Source: DATLGB01 sp037724045
GTDB lineage: Bacteria; Actinomycetota; Thermoleophilia; Solirubrobacterales; Solirubrobacteraceae
Assembly (NCBI GenBank): GCA_037724045.1
Contig: JBBJOW010000010.1
Location: 15,058-79,057, forward strand
Length of the DNA: 64,000 nucleotides
Direction: 5' to 3'
How positions within the stretch are numbered: position 1 is the stretch's first letter; the number at the start of each line of letters is the position of its first letter. Positions 43,415-52,311 of this stretch are shown here, in pieces. Under the pieces are notes generated by a model, which saw only the letters and a program-made list of their open reading frames with translations, did no database searches and was not told the DNA's origin. Position numbers and translations under genes: made by a program.

Positions 43415-44069
43415 GGTCCGCGTCGACGCGCTCACCGGCCTTCGCACCCTGGCACCCGGCGATGGTGACGCCGGACCCGACGACCTGTTCACCGCAACGC
43501 CCGACCGGATCGTCCACGAGACGGTCACGGGCGGACCCGAGGCGTGGCGGGCGGCGATGCGCGAGCACGCCGACGCCGCGTGCCTGCACCTGACGGCGGC
43601 CGACGCCGACGCCGGCGACCTGTACGCGCTCGACTTCGTTCCCGCGGCCGTGGCGCGCGAGCGCGAGCGCTTCCGCGCCTACGCGACGCGCGAGATGGGA
43701 AGCAACCTGCTCGGCGACCTCGTGCAGGAGGAGGTCCGCCGCCGCGAGCGCCTCGTCGCGGTCGACGCGGAGGCGGTCGTCTTCGCGCCCTTCGCCTCGC
43801 GCGTCGCGGGCCAGCTGCTGCTCGCCCCGCGCGCACCCCGGGCGCGCTTCGAGGACGACGGCCCGCTGGGCGCGGCGCTGCTGGCCGACGTCCTCGCACG
43901 GCTTGATCGTCCCGTCGACCTGTGGGTGCGCACCGCGCCCCGGGGCGCCGAGTTCTTCTGCTGGCGGATCGACATCGTGCCGCGCACCGAGGCCGGGGCG
44001 CTCGAGCTGGGCACCGGCCTCGGGTTGTGCCCGGTCGCGCCGGAAGACACGGCCGCCTCCCTGCGTTGA
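43407..44069 (+). CDS. GalT/HIT-superfamily-like protein
   Basis: 220 residues from GTG 43407. RFRAYATREMGSNLLGDLVQEEVRRRERLV and VVFAPFASRVAGQLLLAPRAPRA match the second half of galactose-1-phosphate uridylyltransferase-like proteins. The catalytic HPH triad of GalT is not seen, and the protein is shorter than GalT (about 340), so uridylyltransferase activity is doubtful. It is coupled at both ends: overlap with TlpA-like upstream and a TTGA overlap with the carrier downstream. Confidence 0.55.
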   Translation: MPEVRVDALTGLRTLAPGDGDAGPDDLFTATPDRIVHETVTGGPEAWRAAMREHADAACLHLTAADADAGDLYALDFVPAAVARERERFRAYATREMGSNLLGDLVQEEVRRRERLVAVDAEAVVFAPFASRVAGQLLLAPRAPRARFEDDGPLGAALLADVLARLDRPVDLWVRTAPRGAEFFCWRIDIVPRTEAGALELGTGLGLCPVAPEDTAASLR

Positions 44070-45037
44070 TCGCGATCGCTGCGGTGATCGCGGCTGCCAC
44101 CGCGGCCGGCATCGGCGTCCACCGGCGCTTCGGCGACGGCACCACCGCGCTGTCGGAGCGCATCCTCGCGGCGATGCTCTACGTGCTGTTCCCGCCGGTC
44201 GTCTTCTTCAACTTGGTCGACCTCGAGTTCACCGCCGACATCGGCCTCGGCCTCGGCCTCGCCTGGGTGGCGGTGATCACGGTGGGGCTCATCGCCCACC
44301 TCATCGCCACGCGCGTGCTGCACCTCGACCGCCCGCAGACCGGCACCCTGATCAACGCCGCGCTCCATCCGAACACGGGCTACCTCGGGATCCCGGTCGT
44401 GGCGGCCACCCTCGGCACCGACGCGATCGACCAGGCGGTCGTCTACGACATCCTCGTCGGCACCCCGACGCTGCTCATCGGCGTCTTCGCAATGGGCGCC
44501 GCCTTCGGCACCGAGGCCGGCGAGGGCCTCCGCGAACGAGCTCGAGCCTTCGTCACCCGAAACCCACCCCTCCTCGCCGCCATCGCCGGCCTCCTCGCCC
44601 CCCAAGCCCTGGCCCCAGACGTCCTCGTCGACGCATCGAGAGTCCTGCTCTTCGCCCTCCTGCCGCTGGGCTTCCTCGCCCTGGGAATCACCCTCGCCAG
44701 TGAGAGCCCGAGACCGCGGCGCGGTGATGTGACGATCCCCTCGAGCGGAATTAGGGCTCGGTCCCCCGACCGAGGGGATCGGCGCAGCACCGCGCCGCTG
44801 GCGACAGCCCTCACGCTGCGGCTGATAGTCGCACCGTTGTTGTTGTTGGCAGTGACCGCACCATTCATCAACCTCCCCACCGCTTATCTGATCCTGGCCG
44901 CCATGCCCACCGGCCTCAACGGCCTCATCGTTGCCCACGCCTACGGCCTCGACGTGCCCCTCGCCGGCAAGGCGATCGCCTACGGCACCACAATCGTGGT
45001 CATGGTCGCCGTCGCGCTGACCCTGGTGAACGGATGA
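44066..45037 (+). CDS. Auxin-efflux-carrier (AEC) family transporter
   Basis: 323 residues from TTG 44066, which overlaps the previous stop. About ten hydrophobic helices in two halves; segments INAALHPNTGYLGIPVV and AAMPTGLNGLIVAHAYGLD resemble AEC transporters, which are secondary carriers of organic acids. Between the halves, after LGITLASESPRPR, about 25 residues (GDVTIPSSGIRARSPDRGD) are encoded by an inverted repeat (44734-44780). The loop is expected to be cytoplasmic, so the frame-preserving insert may be tolerated. Confidence 0.8.
   Translation: MIAIAAVIAAATAAGIGVHRRFGDGTTALSERILAAMLYVLFPPVVFFNLVDLEFTADIGLGLGLAWVAVITVGLIAHLIATRVLHLDRPQTGTLINAALHPNTGYLGIPVVAATLGTDAIDQAVVYDILVGTPTLLIGVFAMGAAFGTEAGEGLRERARAFVTRNPPLLAAIAGLLAPQALAPDVLVDASRVLLFALLPLGFLALGITLASESPRPRRGDVTIPSSGIRARSPDRGDRRSTAPLATALTLRLIVAPLLLLAVTAPFINLPTAYLILAAMPTGLNGLIVAHAYGLDVPLAGKAIAYGTTIVVMVAVALTLVNG
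44734..44780. repeat. Inverted repeat inserted in the AEC carrier gene
   Basis: GATCCCCTCG (44734-44743) pairs with CGAGGGGATC (44771-44780); inside, CTCGGTC (44757-44763) pairs with GACCGAG (44768-44774, overlapping the outer arm). The element is translated in frame. Confidence 0.7.
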
Positions 45038-45450
45038 GGGCGCTCGTGCAGCGGGTGTCAAGCGCGCACGTCGACGTGGACGGCGAGCGCGTGGCCGCCA
45101 TCTCCGAAGGGCTTCTGGTGCTGCTCGGCGTCACCCACGTCGACGACGAGGCGACGGCGGACCGGCTGGCCGACAAGGTCCGCGCGCTAAGGGTCTTCGC
45201 CGATGCCGACGGTCGCATGAACGAGCCGCTCGGCGACCGTGAGGTGCTGGTCGTCTCCCAGTTCACCCTCTATGCAGACGTGCGCAAGGGCACGCGGCCG
45301 TCCTACGTCGCGGCCGCTCGGCCCGACCACGCGGAACCTCTCTACGAGCGCTTCCGGGCCCGGCTGGGGGCCAAGGGCGGCGTGTTCGGCGCCCACATGG
45401 AGGTGATGCTCGTCAACGACGGGCCCGTGACGCTCCTGCTGGAGCTATAG
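45034..45450 (+). CDS. dtd: D-aminoacyl-tRNA deacylase
   Basis: 138 residues from ATG 45034 (ATGA overlap with the carrier). MRALVQRVSSAHVDVDGE is the usual N-terminus; SQFTLYADVRKGTRPSY holds the catalytic SQFTL region, and NDGPVT the cross-subunit GP motif that rejects L-amino acids. The enzyme removes D-amino acids mischarged on tRNA. Confidence 0.94.
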   Translation: MRALVQRVSSAHVDVDGERVAAISEGLLVLLGVTHVDDEATADRLADKVRALRVFADADGRMNEPLGDREVLVVSQFTLYADVRKGTRPSYVAAARPDHAEPLYERFRARLGAKGGVFGAHMEVMLVNDGPVTLLLEL

Positions 45451-45462
45451 CCTTCCCGCGCG

Positions 45463-46125
45463 ATGCCACCCGAGCAACGTTTCGTCTGTCGTTTCGCCGC
45501 CGAGCCGCCGCAGGAGATGCTCCCCAGCGGACGCTGGGCGCAGCGCCTGCAGGAGGATTTCCTCGGCGCCTGCCTGCCCCTGGCCGACGAGGCCGAGATC
45601 GGCGAGGTGGGCGACATGGTCTACCACCCCGATCGCACCTGGGCCGGCCGCACGTACGTGCCGGTCACCGCCCGCACGAGCACCGGCCTGGACGTCTTCG
45701 GCTACGTCTCATACACACCCGCCGACCCCGACGCGCACGCCGCCGCCGACCGTGAGCCGAGCGCTTTTTTCGCGACCGCCGACTTCACCGACGAGACCGC
45801 CGAGGCCAACCCGGAGTGGAAGCTCGACCTCTGCGACGAGGTCGTCGGCGGCTGGCGCGGCGAGCACGGCCGCATCGCGGCGATGACGCTCGTATGGGGG
45901 ACGGCGCTGACCGGCGGCGGCGCCATCGTCACCGCCGAGCTCGCCGGCCTCGCCGTCGACCAGTGCCCCCTCGTCGACGCGCGATTCACGCTGATCGCCC
46001 CCGACAACTACAAGTCCGACTTCCTGGAGATCCACCTGTGGGACTCCCGCAGCACCGAGATCGCCCGCGAGTCGCTCTACGACGACGACGACGCCGACGA
46101 GGACGAGGACGAGGACGAGGAGTGA
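45463..46125 (+). CDS. Hypothetical protein with acidic tail
   Basis: 220 residues from ATG 45463. It reads as a mixed alpha/beta domain (FVCRFAAEPPQEMLPSGRWAQ; WAGRTYVPVTARTSTGLDVFGYVSY; IHLWDSRSTEIARESLY) with no recognised family. The last 14 residues are almost all Asp/Glu. It follows dtd after 12 bases and is probably cotranscribed. Its stop codon is the first base triplet of a 41-bp tandem repeat. Confidence 0.7.
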   Translation: MPPEQRFVCRFAAEPPQEMLPSGRWAQRLQEDFLGACLPLADEAEIGEVGDMVYHPDRTWAGRTYVPVTARTSTGLDVFGYVSYTPADPDAHAAADREPSAFFATADFTDETAEANPEWKLDLCDEVVGGWRGEHGRIAAMTLVWGTALTGGGAIVTAELAGLAVDQCPLVDARFTLIAPDNYKSDFLEIHLWDSRSTEIARESLYDDDDADEDEDEDEE

Positions 46126-46244
46126 CGTCGTCCGAAGGTCTGCGCTTGCGCCGACCGTTGGTGTGACGTCGCCCGAAGGTCTGCGCTTGCGCCGACCGTA
46201 GGTGTGACGTCGCCCGAAGGTCTGCGCTTGCGCCGACCGTAGGA
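46123..46244. repeat. Three tandem 41-bp repeats between convergent genes
   Basis: Units start at 46123, 46164 and 46205 (TGACGTCGCCCGAAGGTCTG...). Copies 2 and 3 are essentially identical; copy 1 has two changes. Each contains GGTC-t-GCG-CTTG-CGC-c-GACC, a potential hairpin. The array fills the gap between the hypothetical gene and the convergent oppF-like gene, so it may end transcripts from both sides. Confidence 0.9.
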
Positions 46245-46254
46245 CGAAACTCGG

Positions 46255-47279
<1,025 letters not shown>

Positions 47280-47283
<4 letters not shown>

Positions 47284-48338
47284 GACGCCGAGTCCCCCAT
47301 CGGGACGGCGGCGCGCGCCTGCGACGATGCCTGGCCGTCCGCCAGCCGCCGCCACAGCTCGCGGCGCGTCGAGGGCGGAAGCAGGCAGGCCGCCACGTGA
47401 CCTTCGGCCGAGCCCGCGGCCTCAAGCTCGGGCTCGACGCGCTTATGGGCATCGAGTACGTAGGGGCAGCGCGGATGGAAGTGACAGCCGCTCGGCCGGT
47501 TGATCAGCGAGGGCGGACGGCCCTCGATCGGCTCGAGCTTCACGTCGCGCGCGGCGTCCAGGCGCGGGATCGAGCGAAGCAGGCCCCAGGTGTAGGGGTG
47601 CTGGGGCTCGGCGAACAGCGCGGTCGTCGACGCGCGCTCGATGACCCGGCCGGAGTACATCACCGCGATCTCCTGCGTCATCTCGGCTACTACGCCGAGG
47701 TCGTGGGTGATGAGGATGACCGCTGTGCCCGTCTCCTGCTGCAAGCGCCCGATCAGCTCGAGGATCTGCGCCTGCACGGTGACGTCGAGCGCGGTGGTCG
47801 GCTCGTCGGCGATGATCAGCCGCGGCTCGTTGATCAGCGCCATCGCGATCATCGTGCGCTGGCGCATGCCGCCGGAGAACTCATGCGGATAGGCGTCCAG
47901 GCGCCCGCGCGGGTCGGGGATGCCGACCAGCCGCAGCTGCTCGACGGCCTTGTCGCGCGCCGCCGACTTGGAGACCTTGTGGTGTGCGTGCACCGCCTCG
48001 GCCAACTGGTCGCCGATGCGGTAAAAGGGGTGCAGCGACGTCAGCGGGTCCTGGAAGATCATCGCGATCTCCTGCCCGCGGATCGCCCGCAGCTCCTTGT
48101 CGGACATCTGCAGCAGGTCCCTGCCGTCGAAGAGGACCTCGCCGCTGATGTGCGCGTTCTTGGCGCGCGTGAGGCCGAGGAAGGTGAGGCTCGACACGCT
48201 CTTGCCCGAGCCCGACTCGCCCACGACGCCGAGCGCGCGGCCGACGTCCACCGAGTAGGAGACCCCGTCGACGGCGTGCACGACGCCGTCGTCGGTGTCG
48301 AAGTGCACCCGCAGGTCCTTGACCTCGAGCAGCGCCAT
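47280..48338 (-). CDS. Oligopeptide ABC transporter ATP-binding protein (OppD type)
   Basis: 352 residues. Walker A GESGSGKSVSSLTFL, signature SGGMRQRTMIAMAL and Walker B ADEPTTALDV. The Cys motif GCHFHPRCPYV near the C-terminus is typical of OppD/DppD. It pairs with the OppF-type ATPase. A C-terminal tail (RRELWRRLADGQASS) is longer than usual. The OppB gene ends 29 bases upstream. Confidence 0.9.
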
Positions 48339-48366
48339 CAGTGGTTCCGTCCTGCGGCCGGGGCCA

Positions 48367-49332
48367 CTAGTGACGGACCCGCGGGTCGAGGTAGGCGTAG
48401 AGGACGTCCACGAGCAGGTTCAGGATGACGATGAAGAACGCGCCGACCAGCACGGTGCCCTGGATGATCGGGAGGTCGCCGCGGCTGATGGCGTCGAAGG
48501 CCAGCCTGCCGACGCCCGGGATGTTGAACACGGTCTCCGTGAGGATGGCGCCGCCGAGCAGGATGCCGATGTCCAGGCCGAGCACGGTGACGACCGGCGT
48601 GACGGCGCTGCGCACGCCGTGGCGCAGGATGACCCGCCCCTCCGACACGCCCTTGGCCCGCGCGGTGCGGATGTAGTCCTCGCCCATCACCTCGAGCAGC
48701 GAACCGCGCATGAGGCGGGAGTAGATGGCCGCGAAGGACGCCGCGAGCACGCACCACGGCAGCACCAGCGCCTGGATGCGCTCCCCGATCGGCTGGCCGA
48801 TCTGGTAGGCGCCCTGCCCCCCGAGGAACTCGACGCCCAGGGCACCGCCCTCCGGCGCGAACAGGTAGAGCGAGACGAGGCCGAGCCAGTAGACCGGCGC
48901 CGACACCGCGATCAGCGAGAGGCCGATCGAGAGGCGGTCGAAGATGGAACGGTGGCGGACGGCGGCGAGGATGCCGATCGAGAGGCCGACGCTGAGCCAC
49001 AAGACCACGGCCCCGGCGGTCAGCCACAGCGTCGCCGGCAGGTTGTCGAAGATCTCGTCGGCGACAGGCCGGCGCCCTGACACATAGCTGCGCCCGAGGT
49101 CGAACTGCGTGAAGACGCCCGTGACGTAGTCCACGAACTGGGTGAGATAGGGCTTGTCGAGCCCGAGGTCGATGCGGATCTGCGCGATGATCTCCTGCGT
49201 CGGCTGGCGCCCTGCGCGCAGCAGCGCGGGGTCCGTCGACGGGAAGACGGTGAAGATGACGAAGGTGACCGCGCTGACGACGACCAGCAGCAGCAGGCCG
49301 CCCAGCAATCTGCGGACGATGAATCCGGCCAT
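48367..49332 (-). CDS. Oligopeptide ABC transporter permease (OppB type)
   Basis: 321 residues with about six membrane helices. FIVRRLLGGLLLLVVVSAVTF is the conserved first helix; the EAA loop is EDYIRTARAKGVSEGRVILRHGVRSAVTPVVT. A long extracytoplasmic loop after helix 1 is typical of OppB. Pairs with the OppC-type permease, from which it is separated by a binding-protein gene. Confidence 0.9.
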   Translation of the reverse strand: MAGFIVRRLLGGLLLLVVVSAVTFVIFTVFPSTDPALLRAGRQPTQEIIAQIRIDLGLDKPYLTQFVDYVTGVFTQFDLGRSYVSGRRPVADEIFDNLPATLWLTAGAVVLWLSVGLSIGILAAVRHRSIFDRLSIGLSLIAVSAPVYWLGLVSLYLFAPEGGALGVEFLGGQGAYQIGQPIGERIQALVLPWCVLAASFAAIYSRLMRGSLLEVMGEDYIRTARAKGVSEGRVILRHGVRSAVTPVVTVLGLDIGILLGGAILTETVFNIPGVGRLAFDAISRGDLPIIQGTVLVGAFFIVILNLLVDVLYAYLDPRVRH

Positions 49333-49415
49333 GGGTCAGCCGCCCACCACACGGCCCATGCCGGCCCGGCGCCACGCTGGCGCCGGACCGGATGAGAGCA
49401 CTTGGTACAGGGGTC

Positions 49416-51260
49416 CTACGGCCTCAACGAAGTGAAGTTGAGGTCCCAGGTCGTGCTGTAGCCGTTCTGGACGCCGCGCACGTTGGGCGAGGCGGCCAGG
49501 GACTGGTAGTCCCACATGTAGGTGATGCCCGGGGCCTGCGCGACGACCGCCTCGTTGGCGTCCGCCCAGGCCTGGGCACGTGGCCCGGGCTCCGTCTCGA
49601 GCTTGGCCGCTTCGATCGCCTCGTTGGCAGCCGGGTCGTCGAGCTCAGGCCAGTTGGAGTTCGACGTCTCCGGGATGTTCGCCCCGTTGAACGTCGGGTC
49701 GATCATGGTCTGCGGGTCGGCGAAGTCCTGCGCCCAGCCCACGGACGGGCAGACGTGGACCTCGGAGTCCGGCACGTTGCAGAACTTCGTGAACATCGTG
49801 TCGCGGGTGACCAGGCGGAGCTTCGTCTTGAAGCCCATCTCCTGGAGCTGCTGCTCGGTGATCTCCGCGATCGGCCCATCGGGAGCGGCCGCGTCGCCGA
49901 CGATGAGCAGCTCCTCGGGGCCCTCGTACTTGCCTGACGCGAAGCCTGCCGCCTTGAAGTACTCGGCGGACAGGTCCGGGTCGCCCGCGGGGTTCTGGAG
50001 CCAGTCGAACTCCTCGGGGGCGAAGCCCTCGAAGCCACCCGACTCCTCGAAGCCCGGCAGGCCCGGCGGGATCATGTGCTGCGCGATCGCGCCCAGCGCC
50101 TCGCCGCCGCGCTGCTGACGGACGGCGTTGCGATCGAAGCCGGCGATGACCGCCTTGCGGACGTCGATGTCGTCGAACGGCGGACGGCTCGTGTCCAGCG
50201 AGATCATGCGCCAGCCGCCGCCCGGCACCGCCGACAGCTGCGGCTTCTCCTCTTCCAGGAGCCGTTCGAGCTGCGACGCCGGCGGCTCCAGCTCGCCCAG
50301 CATCAGGCTCTCGCCGCCGAGCACGCGGCGCGTCGCCACGGCCGCGTCCTCGTTGCCGGCCTGGATGTCGTACTCGTCGATGAACGCCGGGCGGAAGTCG
50401 TCGACGTTCTCGTAGTTGGGGTTGCGGATGATGTGGATGCTCTTGCCCGGGACGTAGCCGACGGCCTTGCCCTGCGCGTCGGATTCCACCATGTACGGGC
50501 CGGTGTAGACCGCGAAGCCCTCGCCGTAGGTCGACGGGCTCTCCTTGTCGTACTTCTCCGCGTACTCCTGTGGGACGGGGATCGAGATCGGCAGCGCCAG
50601 CGCGCCGGCCGCCGCGGCGCCAGTGCCCTCGGTGAGCTTCATGACGAGCGTCTGGTCGTCGGGGGTCTCGAGGCCCTCGATCGGCTTGTAGGGGCCCGGC
50701 TCCTCGGGCGCGCCGACGAGGTCGCCGAAGTAGATCGGGGCGTAGCCGTTGGCCACGTTGGCGGTGAACGCGCGCTCGATCGCGTACTTGACGTCAGCCG
50801 ATGTCACCGCGCGCTTGACCGGGTCGGAGTACATGACCCCCTCCCGCAGCTTGACCGTGACGGTCTTGCCGTCCTCGGAGATCTCCGGCGGGCCGGCCGC
50901 GAGGTCGGGCGTGGGCTCCAGCGAGCCCGGCTCGTAGGCGTACAGGCCACGGTGCAGGGCGCTCATGATCCCGATGGCGTACGTGTAGTACGTCTTGCCG
51001 GGATCCATGAAGTCGACGTCGCCGCCCGACAGGATGGTGATCTTGCCGCCCTTCACGCCGTCCTCGGGGTTCTCGAGGTTGTCCGTCGCGCTGCCCGCGA
51101 AGAGCTCCTCGGTCGCGCTGCCGCCGCTCTCCTCCTGCGTCTGCGCGGGGGTACCGCTGTCGCTGTCGCTGCCGCTGTCTTCGCTGCCGCAAGCCGCGAC
51201 GAACAGCGCGGCGAAGACGGCGACGAGTGCCAGCATGGTCCGCCACATGGACCGGGACAT
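49416..51260 (-). CDS. Peptide ABC transporter substrate-binding lipoprotein 1
   Basis: 614 residues. The lipoprotein signal is MLALVAVFAALFVAACGSE, with the lipobox Cys about residue 24. Then comes a Ser/Asp/Glu-rich spacer (SEDSGSDSDSGTPAQTQ) and a SBP family 5 domain (KTYYTYAIGIMSALHRGLYAYEPG; VTSADVKYAIERAF; DIDVRKAVIAGFDRNAV). It binds peptides or related solutes outside the membrane. It is about 45% similar in pattern to the second binding protein of the operon, suggesting a duplication. Confidence 0.9.
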   Translation of the reverse strand: MSRSMWRTMLALVAVFAALFVAACGSEDSGSDSDSGTPAQTQEESGGSATEELFAGSATDNLENPEDGVKGGKITILSGGDVDFMDPGKTYYTYAIGIMSALHRGLYAYEPGSLEPTPDLAAGPPEISEDGKTVTVKLREGVMYSDPVKRAVTSADVKYAIERAFTANVANGYAPIYFGDLVGAPEEPGPYKPIEGLETPDDQTLVMKLTEGTGAAAAGALALPISIPVPQEYAEKYDKESPSTYGEGFAVYTGPYMVESDAQGKAVGYVPGKSIHIIRNPNYENVDDFRPAFIDEYDIQAGNEDAAVATRRVLGGESLMLGELEPPASQLERLLEEEKPQLSAVPGGGWRMISLDTSRPPFDDIDVRKAVIAGFDRNAVRQQRGGEALGAIAQHMIPPGLPGFEESGGFEGFAPEEFDWLQNPAGDPDLSAEYFKAAGFASGKYEGPEELLIVGDAAAPDGPIAEITEQQLQEMGFKTKLRLVTRDTMFTKFCNVPDSEVHVCPSVGWAQDFADPQTMIDPTFNGANIPETSNSNWPELDDPAANEAIEAAKLETEPGPRAQAWADANEAVVAQAPGITYMWDYQSLAASPNVRGVQNGYSTTWDLNFTSLRP

Positions 51261-51323
51261 GGCTACGTCCTTTCGATTGGGACTAGTTGTTGCAAGCGGT
51301 ATGGAGGAAGTCTCCGGGTCGTG

Positions 51324-52286
51324 TCAGTTACGCCGCGGATCCAGGGCGTCCTGCAAGCCGTCGCCGACCAGGTTGAAGGCCAGCACGGTGATCAGCAGCG
51401 CCAGCCCGGGGAAGAGCATGAACCACCACGCCTCGGGGAACAGCGTCTGCGCATCGGAGATCATGCCGCCCCAGGACGGGGTGCCGGCGCCGACGCCGAC
51501 GCCCAGGAACGAGAGCGCCGCCTCCAGCAGGATGTTCGCCGGGATCAGCAGCGAGGAGTAGACGATCAGCGGCGCGACGAGGTTGGGAAGGATCTCGCGG
51601 ACGATGATCTGGCGGTCCGACGCGCCGACGGAGCGGGCCGCCTCCACGAACTCCTTCTCGCGCAGGGAGAGGACCTGCCCCCGCACGATGCGCGCGATGT
51701 AGGTCCAGTTGATGATCGCGATGACGGTGATGACCACCGGGAGGCCGGGCTCGATCAACCCGCCGGCGCAGCCGTCGACGCCCGAGCACGCCGCGGCGAG
51801 GCCGAGGCCGAGCAGGAGGATGGGGAAGGCGAGGACCACGTCGGTCAACCGCGAGAGCACGGTGTCCACCCACCCGCGGTAGTAGCCGGCCAGGAGGCCG
51901 ACGAGAGTGCCGATGAAGACCGCGATGCCGGTCGAGATCAGCGCCACCTCGAGCGAGACGCGGGCTCCATAGACGACGCGGCTGAAGACGTCGCGGCCGA
52001 GGTTGTCGACCCCGAAGAAGTACTCCCCGGACGGGCCGGTGGCGGCGCCGAAGCCGCTCAGGGCGCTCGAGTTGGTCTCCTGCGGATCGGCCGCGTTGGC
52101 CAGCGAGACGATCACCGGCGCGAGGATCGCCACCAGGATGAGCAGGACGATGAACCCGAGAGCCACGATCGCGACTTTGTCCTTGCGCAGCCGGCGCCAG
52201 AACAGCTGCAGCGGCGAGCGCGCCGTGATCTGCTTCTCCTCTGCCAGGAGCACTGCCGTCACGTCTGTCTCCGTGTTCACGGCCAT
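51324..52286 (-). CDS. Oligopeptide ABC transporter permease (OppC type)
   Basis: 320 residues. The N-terminal FWRRLRKDKVAIVALGFIVLL, the loop FGVDNLGRDVFSRVVYGAR and the EAA motif EFVEAARSVGASDRQIIVREILPNLVAPLIV are typical of OppC/DppC. A small Cys pair (LAAACSGVDGCAGG) lies in an extracytoplasmic loop. It starts only 26 bases after the second binding protein. Confidence 0.9.
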   Translation of the reverse strand: MAVNTETDVTAVLLAEEKQITARSPLQLFWRRLRKDKVAIVALGFIVLLILVAILAPVIVSLANAADPQETNSSALSGFGAATGPSGEYFFGVDNLGRDVFSRVVYGARVSLEVALISTGIAVFIGTLVGLLAGYYRGWVDTVLSRLTDVVLAFPILLLGLGLAAACSGVDGCAGGLIEPGLPVVITVIAIINWTYIARIVRGQVLSLREKEFVEAARSVGASDRQIIVREILPNLVAPLIVYSSLLIPANILLEAALSFLGVGVGAGTPSWGGMISDAQTLFPEAWWFMLFPGLALLITVLAFNLVGDGLQDALDPRRN

Positions 52287-52311
52287 GGCGAGGTTCGCAA
52301 CCTATCGCGCT

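Noticed and set aside
46123..46244. CRISPR array
   Set aside because: Units are directly adjacent with no unique spacers and no cas genes nearby.
47570..47581. GAGCGAAGC motif in the OppD-type gene as a repeat copy
   Set aside because: It encodes normal family sequence (LLRSIPRLDA) and has no adjoining palindrome.
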